The position numbers and the translations under genes are program-made. From Sergeia podlipaevii (taxonomy: Eukaryota > Euglenozoa > Kinetoplastea > Trypanosomatida > Trypanosomatidae), in NCBI GenBank assembly GCA_030849805.1, contig JASANZ010002262.1, forward strand, positions 62,001-126,000: DNA of 64,000 nt, written 5' to 3'. Each line of letters opens with the position of its first letter. The first letter of the stretch is position 1. The notes beneath the pieces were generated by a model that was given only the letters and a program-made list of their open reading frames with translations, was not told where the DNA came from and did not search any database. Of this stretch, positions 29,629-37,851 are shown piece by piece.

Positions 29629-30276
29629 ATGGCCTCAGCTACTCATGCTCTGAAAGACAAGTGGTTCGTTAGCTTTCTCCCTCTTCTCACTGGTGACACT
29701 GTCAACGCGGAGTACAAGGGAGACTGGAAGCTTGCGACGCAGAAGCGTATGCAGAAGCTGGACTGGGTATCCACTGTAGAGGAGCTGTGGTCAACCATGA
29801 ACTCACTTCCTAAGATCCACCAGCTCGGGGTCGGTAGCATTATTATTTTTGCTCGCGACGATAAGGATCCCAGCTATGAGACCTTCCCCAACGGCTCTCG
29901 TATTGTGATCAACCTGCACAAGGTACCGGCCACGGACATTGGTCTTGAGACCATATTGGCTGTAGTTCTCGGCGAGACAGTAACGGAGGCGGCGTGTGAG
30001 GGGACACCGGTGTGTGATGTGATCCGCATTGCCGCTCGCTCTAGCCGTGAGTTCCCGGATCTGCTTCGCGTTGAGGTGTGGCTGAATGATCAGTCGCTGT
30101 CCGCACCGATCGCTGCGTTTTTGCGTAACACCCTCAAGGAGAGAGATCTCACCAGTAACCTCTTTACCGTGTCGGAAATGCCTTTTGATGCGCCGATGAC
30201 AACGAAGAAGCAGCCAGTCTCGGCAAGCATTTTGTCCCCAACATCATCGGAGGTTACTGCGGAGGAGCCCAAGTAA
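29629..30276 (+). CDS. Cap-binding translation factor eIF4E, compact type (EIF4E5-like)
   Basis: A 215-residue eIF4E-fold protein with a very short N-terminus. The core starts HALKDKWFVSFLPLL, equivalent to HPLQNRWALWF of human eIF4E. STVEELWSTMNSLP matches the DTVEDFWALYNHI helix used by 4E-binding partners, with the partner-contacting Trp at 54. The cap pocket normally uses three Trp residues. Trp33 (GDWKLATQ) may be the first and Trp151 (VEVWLND) the third, but the second position reads PSYETF (Tyr83-Glu84) where human has MWED, so it is Tyr. Trypanosomatids have six eIF4Es. The small size, lack of N-terminal extension and my recollection of gene order point to EIF4E5. The rare Tyr makes cap affinity uncertain. 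The start is the only sensible ATG, since the next Met would remove the core. Confidence 0.85.
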   Translation: MASATHALKDKWFVSFLPLLTGDTVNAEYKGDWKLATQKRMQKLDWVSTVEELWSTMNSLPKIHQLGVGSIIIFARDDKDPSYETFPNGSRIVINLHKVPATDIGLETILAVVLGETVTEAACEGTPVCDVIRIAARSSREFPDLLRVEVWLNDQSLSAPIAAFLRNTLKERDLTSNLFTVSEMPFDAPMTTKKQPVSASILSPTSSEVTAEEPK

Positions 30277-31275
30277 AAGAGAAAATCGTGGTGAGTTTGC
30301 CTTACCATTTTTACTTTTTTTATTTTTTAAAAATGTGAAGAGTTGTGATGATGCAGTGCTGATGTAGCCTGCTGAGACCGTACAACTTTATGATTGTCTT
30401 TGATGCACAGCATGGAATGTTTGTTTGCATAGTCTGTACTCTTATCTCTTAATAGACCGCATGTGTTTTCTTGGGATATTTATACATATGTATGCGTGTG
30501 TATTTGTGTTTGTGGTTTTAATTTATTTATTTATTTATCGTGGTGGTGGCTGTGTTGTTGTTGTTGTTGTTGTTGTTCTGTCTCTTTTTTTCTCTTTTAA
30601 TGCCCGACGGCAACTTGTACATTCTATACCCCCCCCCCTCCCCCCAAGCTTGTGATGTCGGCAGAGGGTCACGTGGACGATGAATTGAATAGTGTTTGGC
30701 ACTTATGATAATTTCTTTTCTCTCCCCCCTCCTCCTCCCCTTTTCTCTACTCTTTTTGCATTGTGCGTGCGACCCTCAGAATGCAAACGAGAAGAAAGAG
30801 GGAAAAGTAATAATCAGAGGGGAGGATTGAAGACGACAAAGGAGAAGGTTACTTTTGTGTCTACACTCCGTTGCGCGTTGCCCCCATCTATACATTTTTC
30901 AGTCACACAGGGAGCCCCACGTAGCATCCATGCTTATTGTGTTACTTCATTTTTTCTTTTAAAGAAAAAAAAGTGTTTTGAGGAAAAAAAAATCACACGG
31001 CTAATTTAAACCGTAAGGGAAAATAAACACTATATGAAAATGATCTTTGATTGTTTTTGCGCTTTTGATTCATCTCTATATTTATAGAATTTTCGTTGCT
31101 GTTCTTCAGCTATAATAGTTGGTCACTTCACGTTGACATGGACCTGTGCACACGCTCTTTTACTGAATTTTTTTTTGTTTCTTTTGCTCTTTCACGCCTC
31201 TCTTTATCGCTCTTTCCACTTTATATATATACATATATATTTACTTGCATTTAATTCACTGCTGCAGCTAGAGGA
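30277..31275. other. Intergenic region, no CDS
   Basis: Contains (GTT)8 at 30554-30577, C10 at 30629-30638 and T-rich spacer. A candidate acceptor for the eS31 gene is CTGCAG ending at 31267, leaving an 8-nt leader before the ATG at 31276. Confidence 0.5.
30554..30577 (+). repeat. (GTT)8 microsatellite
   Basis: 24 bp of perfect GTT repeats, the same motif as several other spacer repeats in the window (2906-2926, 59193-59213). Confidence 0.85.
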
Positions 31276-31737
31276 ATGCAGATCTTCATCAAGACCGCTG
31301 CGGGCAAGACCCTCGCCGTCAGCGTCTCCGCCGAGGAGACCGTGGCCTCCGTCATGGCCAAGGCCGGTGTGACCGAGGGCTCCCTCTTCTTCGCTGGCGC
31401 CTGCCTCGAGGAGTCCCAGCCCCTCGCCGCCTACGCTCTCCAGAAGGAGTCCACCATCCAGGTGGTGGTCCCCGTCGAGGGTGGTAAGGGCAAGAAGAAG
31501 AAGAAGCGCATCTTCACCAAGCCCAAGAAGAACAGCCACAAGCACAAGTGCGAGAAGATGCGCGCGCTCAAGTACTTCAAGGTGACCGAGAACGACGACG
31601 GCTCCTACAAGGTCGAGCGCACCCGCCAGGAGTGCCCCCACCCCCAGTGCGGCGCCGGCGTCTTCATGGCCCAGCACAAGGACCGCCAGTACTGCGGCAA
31701 GTGCCACCTGACCTACAAGTCTGAGGGCAAGAAGTAA
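31276..31737 (+). CDS. Diverged ubiquitin-like/ribosomal protein eS31 (S27a) fusion
   Basis: A 153-residue small-subunit ribosomal protein with an N-terminal ubiquitin-like leader. Residues 1-70 start [13 protein letters not shown] and end VVVPVEGG, six residues shorter than ubiquitin's 76. Ubiquitin's Leu8 becomes Ala, Lys48 becomes Ala, the LRLRGG tail becomes PVEGG, and the IPPDQQR loop is missing; the equivalent of Lys63 (QKEST) and the Gly-Gly remain. The eS31 part (71-153) has a basic linker [10 protein letters not shown] and a zinc finger with Cys120, Cys125, Cys140 and Cys143 (CPHPQC ... YCGKC), so the ribosomal half looks functional. The leader cannot be ordinary conjugating ubiquitin. 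It may act as a folding chaperone like FUBI or remain attached. Codon third positions are almost all G or C, unlike all neighbours, indicating very high expression. Confidence 0.93.
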   Translation: MQIFIKTAAGKTLAVSVSAEETVASVMAKAGVTEGSLFFAGACLEESQPLAAYALQKESTIQVVVPVEGGKGKKKKKRIFTKPKKNSHKHKCEKMRALKYFKVTENDDGSYKVERTRQECPHPQCGAGVFMAQHKDRQYCGKCHLTYKSEGKK

Positions 31738-32455
31738 AAAAAAATACATATAAATATTTTTTTAAAGCTTCATTTCTGTGTGCACCACTTTCTTGCGTCA
31801 ACTCACTTGTGGTTGTTAAACCGCGTGCTTTCTCTGGATTATTTTATTATTATTATTTGATTTAAAACTCAGAAGTAATATATATATATGATATTCTCGC
31901 AAAAACTACCATGTGCTAGGCAGCTTTGCGAGATTGCACAGTGTTCTCTCTTGACAGACACACTCGGCGTAGTGGGAGTGATGTTTTTCTTGGATTTTGG
32001 GGGTGACATCATTTGCCTCTCTGTTGGCAACGCTATATATTCATATTGCTGCTTGCTCGCTTTTTTGTTTTTAGCTGCGACATGAAAAGACATTATTGTA
32101 TTTCCTCTTCTTTTTTTTCTCATTGATGTCTTTTTTTTTTGATGAAATTGTGCTATAGGAACTATACTCTACACATCTATCTGTATACCAATTCAAAAGG
32201 AATTCCCTCGCTTTACTCAAGAAAAAAAGAAGAGAAACGAGGTTATAAAGGGCTTGTGTCTTTCAACTTTTTTTTTAAGTAGCGACTTTGCTTTATTATT
32301 ATAATCATTAAAGTCATCTCTCTCACGCACACACACACAGAGAGACACACACACACATTCTGTATACGCGACGAGAACTCTCTCACGTGCCCATTTTCTG
32401 ATTTACACTAAAGTAACGTCTCAGTACAAAGAACAAGGCAAAGGAGAAAGGAAAA
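31738..32455. other. Intergenic region, no CDS
   Basis: T-rich spacer with (TTA)n and CA-repeats (about 32326-32356). The A-rich stretch immediately before the ATG at 32456 (GGAGAAAGGAAAA) is the probable leader. No gene is seen. Confidence 0.5.
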
Positions 32456-33274
32456 ATGGGCCTCTCTGATATTGATGAAGATGACGGTCCCATTGTCGTC
32501 CCACCACCGACGACTTCATCACCAGCACAGACAGTGAAGAAGGCTCTTGACCTAGACGATCTCTTTGGGGATACGCACATGTCAGGTGCGCAGTCTTGTG
32601 CGCCAACTAGTGGCAGCACCACAGTCACTTCACAGAAGCAACAACAGCAGCCAGTGCACCAGAAGAGCGTAGTGCACGATGTATTGGATGATCTCTTCTC
32701 AGACTCCCTGGCACCGGCATCGAGCAGCACTGCTGCAGGGCCAGCCGTGGCGACTAGCAATATGATCTACGTGGACAGCACCTTCTCTACGGAGCCGGAC
32801 GACAGCACCAACTTGTTTGACTTTAGGACAGCGACACGGCAGAGCTATAATGATGCGGAGAGCTTCCTTGCTGGCTTTGAGCGTCAAGGGAAGAAGGGTG
32901 GTGTCGGCCGAGTAGACGCAAAGGACACGCTGGAGTGCCTGACACGCAATAAGGATGACAACAAGGTGAAGGCGCGGCTGTTGGCTTTGATGAACTACTA
33001 CGACGTGCTGGGCGTCGCACCAACCGCGTCAGAGGATGAGATAAAGCGCAGATACAAGAAGAAAGCGCTGGAACTGCACCCTGACCGCGTGGGCCGGGGG
33101 CAGACCCCTGAGGAGGCGGAGTTGTTCAAAGTAATTACCAAGGCAAACGAGGTGCTGATGGACCGTGAGCTGCGTAGCAAGTACGACGCAGAGATTGGCG
33201 TTGGAGGTGGTGCCGTTGCTACTGGAACTTCTTCTCTTGGAAACGACTGGCTAAGCCATCTGCAGCCGCAGTAG
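32456..33274 (+). CDS. J-domain protein with C-terminal J domain and repeated acidic DDLF motifs
   Basis: A 272-residue type III (class C) J-protein. The J domain is at the C-terminus, about 180-247: YYDVLGVAPTASEDEIKRRYKKKALEL then HPD (208-210) and ELRSKYDAEIG. Upstream sequence is acidic and low-complexity, with two related motifs, LDLDDLFGDT (about 31-40) and VLDDLFSDS (about 76-84), plus STNLFDF (about 117-123). Such DDLF/NLF peptides resemble short hooks for adaptor ear domains, and a J-domain C-terminal to clathrin-adaptor peptides is the layout of auxilin. An auxilin-like uncoating role is therefore a hypothesis, not shown. QQQQ lies at about 62-65. There are no membrane segments. The ATG at 32456 follows a purine-rich leader. 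Confidence 0.9.
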   Translation: MGLSDIDEDDGPIVVPPPTTSSPAQTVKKALDLDDLFGDTHMSGAQSCAPTSGSTTVTSQKQQQQPVHQKSVVHDVLDDLFSDSLAPASSSTAAGPAVATSNMIYVDSTFSTEPDDSTNLFDFRTATRQSYNDAESFLAGFERQGKKGGVGRVDAKDTLECLTRNKDDNKVKARLLALMNYYDVLGVAPTASEDEIKRRYKKKALELHPDRVGRGQTPEEAELFKVITKANEVLMDRELRSKYDAEIGVGGGAVATGTSSLGNDWLSHLQPQ

Positions 33275-33827
33275 TTTTGCATTGTGCGGCTTGCCATTAC
33301 AGTATCCAGAGAAGGGGGCGAAGCTGGAGGCACACCTTTTTTTTGCTGTCTAGCTTTGTTCCTTCGCTTTTTTACTTTTATTTTTGCCCTCTCTTTCTTC
33401 TTTCTCAGCTGGATACAGCAAGCTGCATTTTTCATTTATTTATATTCCACGATGTTGCTATTTTATATATATATATCTTTTTTTTTTTTCCTCGGTGCCT
33501 TTTGTGAGCGTGTGTGTGTGTAATATATCTTGTTGATAATATATATATATATAAGGATACGCTGATGAAGTTGTAAGTGCGCTGTCGCACTAGTGCTTGT
33601 CATTCAATAAACGTGCTTCTACATATATATGAAATGCAATTGTGGCTACTCATTTATTTCTTTTTGTTTTCATTGAATGTCCTTTCTTTCTTTTCTCTGT
33701 TTCTCTTTCTGTATTATTGGCATTTTTCAGCATTAGGAAGTAAGCTTTTCTTTTCGTTCAACTGCTCACTTTAGCGTCATCTCGCTTCACACACGCTCCC
33801 AATTTTTTTTTCTCTCTTTAAAAGAAA
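33275..33827. other. Intergenic region, no CDS
   Basis: T-rich spacer with AT-repeats at about 33464-33478 and 33538-33552. The polypyrimidine tract at 33801-33818 leads to AG at 33823-33824, only 3 nt before the ATG at 33828, giving a possible ultra-short leader. Confidence 0.5.
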
Positions 33828-34049
33828 ATGATGCGTCGTACCATGTGCTTTCTGAACTGGCGTGAACAGGGTATCAGCTACGTCAAGTACCTGAATGTCA
33901 GTACTGAGGCTCTTCACATGGCCACTAAAGACAAGAGCAAGGCTAAGTACGACAAGTTCTCCAACCCCAACTACATTGCCGTGAAGCCTGATTCTACCGG
34001 CGTCATGGCACCCATTAACAATGTTCCTGCCTTCACCAAGGACTACTAA
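33828..34049 (+). CDS. Mitochondrial ATP synthase epsilon subunit
   Basis: A 73-residue protein of the F1 central stalk. The core NWREQGISYVKYLNVSTEAL (about 10-29) aligns with [20 protein letters not shown] of animal epsilon, including the Trp-Arg and Gly-x-Ser-Tyr positions. The chain continues HMATKDKSKAKYDKFSNPNYIAVKP, longer than the 50-residue animal subunit but near the size of the trypanosome one. It has no cleavable presequence, as in other epsilon subunits; the basic start (MMRRTM) may act as an internal import signal. It should bind gamma and delta in the F1 stalk. Two adjacent ATGs (33828, 33831) can both start it. A very short 5' leader is suggested by the AG 3 nt upstream. Confidence 0.88.
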   Translation: MMRRTMCFLNWREQGISYVKYLNVSTEALHMATKDKSKAKYDKFSNPNYIAVKPDSTGVMAPINNVPAFTKDY

Positions 34050-35021
34050 AGGTTGAGTGCGTGCATGTGAGGATAGCGCGCGTGTTGCTGTCAGTGCGCT
34101 GATGTGTATGTGTGTGTGTATAGGCATCTATAGACTGTTTGGCTGCTGCGTCTTTCTTTCGTCCTCTCTTCTCTATGCGTTAGAGAAGCACATTTTTTTT
34201 GGTTGTTCTAAAATATAGAAAAATATGACTGAGTCTCTTTTTATTATTATTATTTGAGGTTCACCTCTTTCCGATGAAGATGGACAGTGTGTGCTTCTTT
34301 CAGAATAGCGGCGATGGTGTTCAAAACATATGTGTTTGCCTCATCTCTTTTTTTTTTTCTATATGGAAACAAGATGTGGATAGGCGCGTGTTCAGCTTGA
34401 GAAAGCGGGGAGGGATTCAGCAACGTCAACGGAGATGGATGACCAACTGGATAACTAGTAGTAACGTCGACTTCCTTTGGGTAGGAAGTCATTGTAGGGG
34501 ATACAAAAAAAAAATATCATACAAAAAAAAATTCATACAAAAAAAAAGACTCAGTAGGCAACGCCGGTGCTGACTGACTTTAGAGCCAATGCGCTGCGTC
34601 TTTCTGGGGCTCCAAATTGCTTTGCCTTTTTCTACCTTGGTCTGAGATTGTCCTTTCTCGATTCTTGCGTACCTGCTTCTCAGGGTTTTTTTTTGCCACT
34701 GCTTTACTTAACACTTCTAGCTATTTAAAAAGAAAAAAATCGATTTCTAGTATTATTATCAGTGTGTTGGTGCTGCCTTTGTTTCCTTTTCATTAGCACT
34801 CTATCAATATTGTGAGTATTCAAGAAGCGTTAAGCACACGCACACACACACACACACTTTCTCTCTCTTTATTGACACACCACTCATTCAGCGCTCATAC
34901 ACACAGTTCAGATACACGCAACAGCAGTTGGGATAAAATTATACTTACAGTAGTGTATTCATGCACATATTAAAAAAATAACTCTCCTTTTCGTTTTTTT
35001 TTTTTCTTTACAATTGCTAAC
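34050..35021. other. Intergenic region with a mixed-composition block and hairpin
   Basis: No confident gene. A segment at about 34257-34620 is unusually complex for spacer here; it holds a 99-codon ATG-initiated frame (34274-34573) with no domain, a GACTTCC/GGAAGTC hairpin (34469-34490), and three A-rich ATACAAAAAAAAA-type repeats at about 34501-34548. CA-repeats occur near 34837-34857. It may be the ATP synthase epsilon 3' UTR. Confidence 0.5.
34469..34490 (+). other. Stem-loop, 7-bp perfect stem
   Basis: GACTTCC (34469-34475) pairs with GGAAGTC (34484-34490) around the 8-nt loop TTTGGGTA. It lies in the probable 3' UTR of the ATP synthase epsilon gene and could be regulatory or chance. 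Confidence 0.35.
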
Positions 35022-35591
35022 ATGCCGTGGTACTTGAGTACGTTTAGGGTTAGCTTCTGCGCCATCTACAGTTACTTTGCTTTCGTTCAGGCCAGATGGA
35101 TTACAGAGGCAGAAGATCGGTTTCGACGTTCTTCCACGTGGAAGCCTGCTGTGGGAACTATCTTCGATCATAAGATAGTGATCAACCGTGGTGGGTCAAG
35201 CCACGTGCAGTACCGCTTTATGGTCGATGGCAAGGAGCACATTGGCGATCGCTTCCGGAGTGGTGGCGTTCATAAAGAAGAACAGGTGGGCAATCCGTCG
35301 CTCCTTGGTGCGGGCACGGAGCTGGTGGTGTACTATAACCCAGCAGATCCCAGGGAGAGTGCGATCAAGATACAAACTGACCGCGCTGCGGAGTCGGTCT
35401 TTGCTATTGGCATTGCCTTCTCGTTACTCATTGCCTATCGCTCTGTGCGCTGTGAGACTATCTTGCCCAACATGTTCTACCGCTTCCTCGGCGCCAACCG
35501 CCGCATCGGTGGCATTACTGGACTGAAGCAGGCGAGGACGCACTCTAGACAAAAGATGAGGTATGGCAAGCACACCAGCGCGTCACAGTGA
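35022..35591 (+). CDS. DUF3592-like membrane protein
   Basis: A 189-residue protein with two hydrophobic segments flanking a beta-rich domain. Helix 1 is at about 7-24 (TFRVSFCAIYSYFAFVQA) and helix 2 at about 128-142 (VFAIGIAFSLLIAYRS). Between them, residues 43-115 fit DUF3592: VGTIFDHKIVINRGGSS, YRFMVDGKEHIGDRF, then GAGTELVVYYNPADPRES, the most diagnostic string. The domain's function is unknown; proteins of this layout sit in endomembranes or organelle membranes. The C-terminus is basic (RQKMRYGKH). The polypyrimidine tract at about 34985-35008 is followed by no AG before this ATG, so the splice site must lie upstream of the tract or the start is elsewhere; the next in-frame Met (67) would delete half the domain. 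I keep 35022. Confidence 0.75.
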   Translation: MPWYLSTFRVSFCAIYSYFAFVQARWITEAEDRFRRSSTWKPAVGTIFDHKIVINRGGSSHVQYRFMVDGKEHIGDRFRSGGVHKEEQVGNPSLLGAGTELVVYYNPADPRESAIKIQTDRAAESVFAIGIAFSLLIAYRSVRCETILPNMFYRFLGANRRIGGITGLKQARTHSRQKMRYGKHTSASQ

Positions 35592-36142
35592 GGCATCGCC
35601 TTTATTGGCAGTGGTGTTTGCTTTTGTATTCGCACAAGCGCACTCTTTCTGTATACTACTACTACTACACTAATACTAATCCATTATACACATATAAACA
35701 AAAAGGTGAGGAGAAGAAAATGCAGTCACACGAGCGCAACTCACAACGACATGGATTCTCGGCCCGACTACTGCGCATCTAAAATCAAAAAAAAAATTAA
35801 AAAATGTTGAAAGCCTATATATATATATGTTCACATTATGCGAAGTATATCTCTTTTTTCTATCACCTCCCTTCTATGTATATTTATATTTTTGTAAATC
35901 ACTACTATTCGTGTATCTCTGCTTGTGCTCGATTAAGCGAGGAGCAACAGTACATATCTTCTCCTTAACGTGCGTTAGAACACTAAATAACGGAGCCGCC
36001 GTCCCCCTCCCCCTTCCTTCCTTCCCTTCTTTGTTATTTGTTTGAGCGGAGTCACACATTGTATTTACCCCCCTCCTTCTCTCTCACATACATACGAAGT
36101 TTGCACATACATACATATATACATATATATATAATCATCGTT
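35592..36142. other. Intergenic region, no CDS
   Basis: Contains two strong pyrimidine tracts (about 36002-36030 and 36066-36088), each followed by an AG (36044-36046 region and 36099), serving as splice signals for the RNase H2A gene. AT-repeat near 35819-35829. Confidence 0.55.
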
Positions 36143-37117
36143 ATGCTCTCTGAAAGTCCTTCAGCAGCTGGTGACGTGGAGCAGCGTCCTTCTCTCCAGG
36201 TGAGCGGAGCAAAACGTCCTAGGGCAAGCGATGGCATCGAGTTCGATGTGGAGGAGCTCAAGCACACCCTCGGTGCTGACGGCTCATGCATGGTGCTAGG
36301 CATCGATGAAGCCGGCCGTGGTCCTGTCATCGGCTCCATGGTGTACTCTGGTGCAATGATATCGTTAGACGAGCACGACCGCTTGATAGACTACTGCCAC
36401 GTGGCGGACAGTAAGATGCTGGATGCTAGTCGCCGCACCGACGCTCTCAAACGTTTCGACGCGCTCAAGACTTTCCGCTCCTTCACGGTCGTCGTCACTC
36501 CTGCGGACATTGCTGCTGCCATGACAGGCCGCCATGGCAAGAATCTTAACACGCTCAGTCACGACGCGGCGATTCGTATTATTGTCGAAGCCACTCTTGA
36601 AGGTGCAGGCAAGCTGTGTGCAGTGTACGTGGACACAGTCGGCCCACCAGAGACCTATCAAAGCAAGCTCTCTGGTCGCTTTCCTCACCTGCGCGTCACG
36701 GTGGCCAAGAAGGCGGATAGCAAGTTTCCTGTCGTGTCAGCGGCCTCTATTGTCGCTAAGACTACACGCGATGCTTCTGTCGAGGCGTTAGGCGTTGACG
36801 TTGGCTGTGGGTACCCTAGTGACCCGAAAGCCATGTCGTGGGTACGCAGTCACGTGCATCGTTTCTTTGTCTTTGATCGGGATTACAACTTTGTGCGGTT
36901 GTCGTGGGGCCCTGTAGTTGGTCTCAGTACAAATCCTAATGTGTGTGTACCGATCACCTTCCAGCAAGACGAGGAAAATGAAAACAAGAAGAAAGGTAGC
37001 AGTAGCGCCGCGGATAGTAGTCAGCGCCGTCTCACGTTTGCAAAGCAGCCCCCACGGCGTAACCCTGTTTTCATGCACATGCTCAAGCTCTCAACCGTGA
37101 CGAGCTTGGATGATTGA
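36143..37117 (+). CDS. Ribonuclease H2 catalytic subunit A
   Basis: This 324-residue type 2 RNase H cuts RNA of RNA-DNA hybrids and single ribonucleotides in DNA. The catalytic motif DEAGRG is at 55-60 (Asp55, Glu56). Further acidic residues are Asp164 in VYVDTVGPP and Asp192 in KKADSKFPVVSAASIVAK. TYQSKLSGRFP and the DSK motif (89-91) match the eukaryotic A subunit. A 45-residue N-terminal extension and a Ser/Lys-rich, proline-containing tail (about 280-324: SSAADSSQRRLTF) are additions. The start is the ATG at 36143; the longer frame begins with TTG. No mitochondrial presequence is obvious, so a nuclear location is likely. Eukaryotic enzymes need B and C subunits, neither of which is in this window. 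Confidence 0.94.
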   Translation: MLSESPSAAGDVEQRPSLQVSGAKRPRASDGIEFDVEELKHTLGADGSCMVLGIDEAGRGPVIGSMVYSGAMISLDEHDRLIDYCHVADSKMLDASRRTDALKRFDALKTFRSFTVVVTPADIAAAMTGRHGKNLNTLSHDAAIRIIVEATLEGAGKLCAVYVDTVGPPETYQSKLSGRFPHLRVTVAKKADSKFPVVSAASIVAKTTRDASVEALGVDVGCGYPSDPKAMSWVRSHVHRFFVFDRDYNFVRLSWGPVVGLSTNPNVCVPITFQQDEENENKKKGSSSAADSSQRRLTFAKQPPRRNPVFMHMLKLSTVTSLDD

Positions 37118-37851
37118 ACAGCAGTGATTCTTCCTCATCTGTTCCTCTTTTCTTTGATTATTATTATTTTCTTTCCTTTCTTTCTCGTTGATTTCCGTTC
37201 TACTCTTTTCAAAGAGTAAGAAAAGGGAAATTTAGAGGCTGCCTAGTCGCGTGGAGGAGGGCATGAGAGAACGGGGAGAAGGGAAGGGTGGAGCTACATA
37301 GAATCTCACAAATCACATAGATGCAATGCTCGTGTAGAGTGCTGTGGGTGGCTGTCAGATGTTTGCAATGGACGCCCAGTAGTCTTTGTGTCCATTGCTT
37401 TGATGTTCATCTTGTTTTATATACACACTCCCTATAGCATCTCTACAGTGGCTATCATAGAAACAAAAGGTCAAGATAACACACTCACAGGTAGAGAGAG
37501 AGATTTATGGCGGTTGGTTTCCTTTCTTACTGATATTTTTGCGTGCATTCTTACCTTGTGTTGCCGTTTTTTTTCCGCGTTTTTATTTGTGCTATTGTTT
37601 TTGGATAATATGTATATTTCCTTTTCTGCTGTGGACTTTGCATTTGCTGCAATAGGTTTCACATCTACTGTAAACCACTACCAAGTATCACACACATATA
37701 TGGGGTAGTTGCGCCTTCATTCTGGTATGATGTATGTAGATGTTTTACTTGATCCTTTTATCTTTTGATGACTCCCATTTTCTTTTTTATGTAGTCACTC
37801 ACTCACTCAAGAAACTTACTTTTCTTGGAAATTGTCACTAGGCAGAGAGAG
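37118..37851. other. Intergenic region with hairpin, no CDS
   Basis: Holds a perfect TACTCTTT/AAAGAGTA inverted repeat at 37201-37218 in the RNase H2A 3' flank. The remainder is T-rich spacer with a GA-rich patch near 37493-37503. No gene is seen. Confidence 0.5.
37201..37218 (+). other. Perfect 8-bp inverted repeat, hairpin
   Basis: TACTCTTT (37201-37208), TC, AAAGAGTA (37211-37218). In RNA it would form a 7-bp stem with a 4-nt loop. Located about 85 nt after the RNase H2A stop. Confidence 0.4.

Noticed and set aside
31204..31749. 181-codon minus-strand frame over eS31
   Set aside because: Antisense of extreme GC3 coding sequence, producing Leu/Gly/Ala-rich translation.
36038..36142. N-terminal extension of RNase H2A
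   Set aside because: Opens with TTG and spans splice tracts; the ATG at 36143 is the sensible start.
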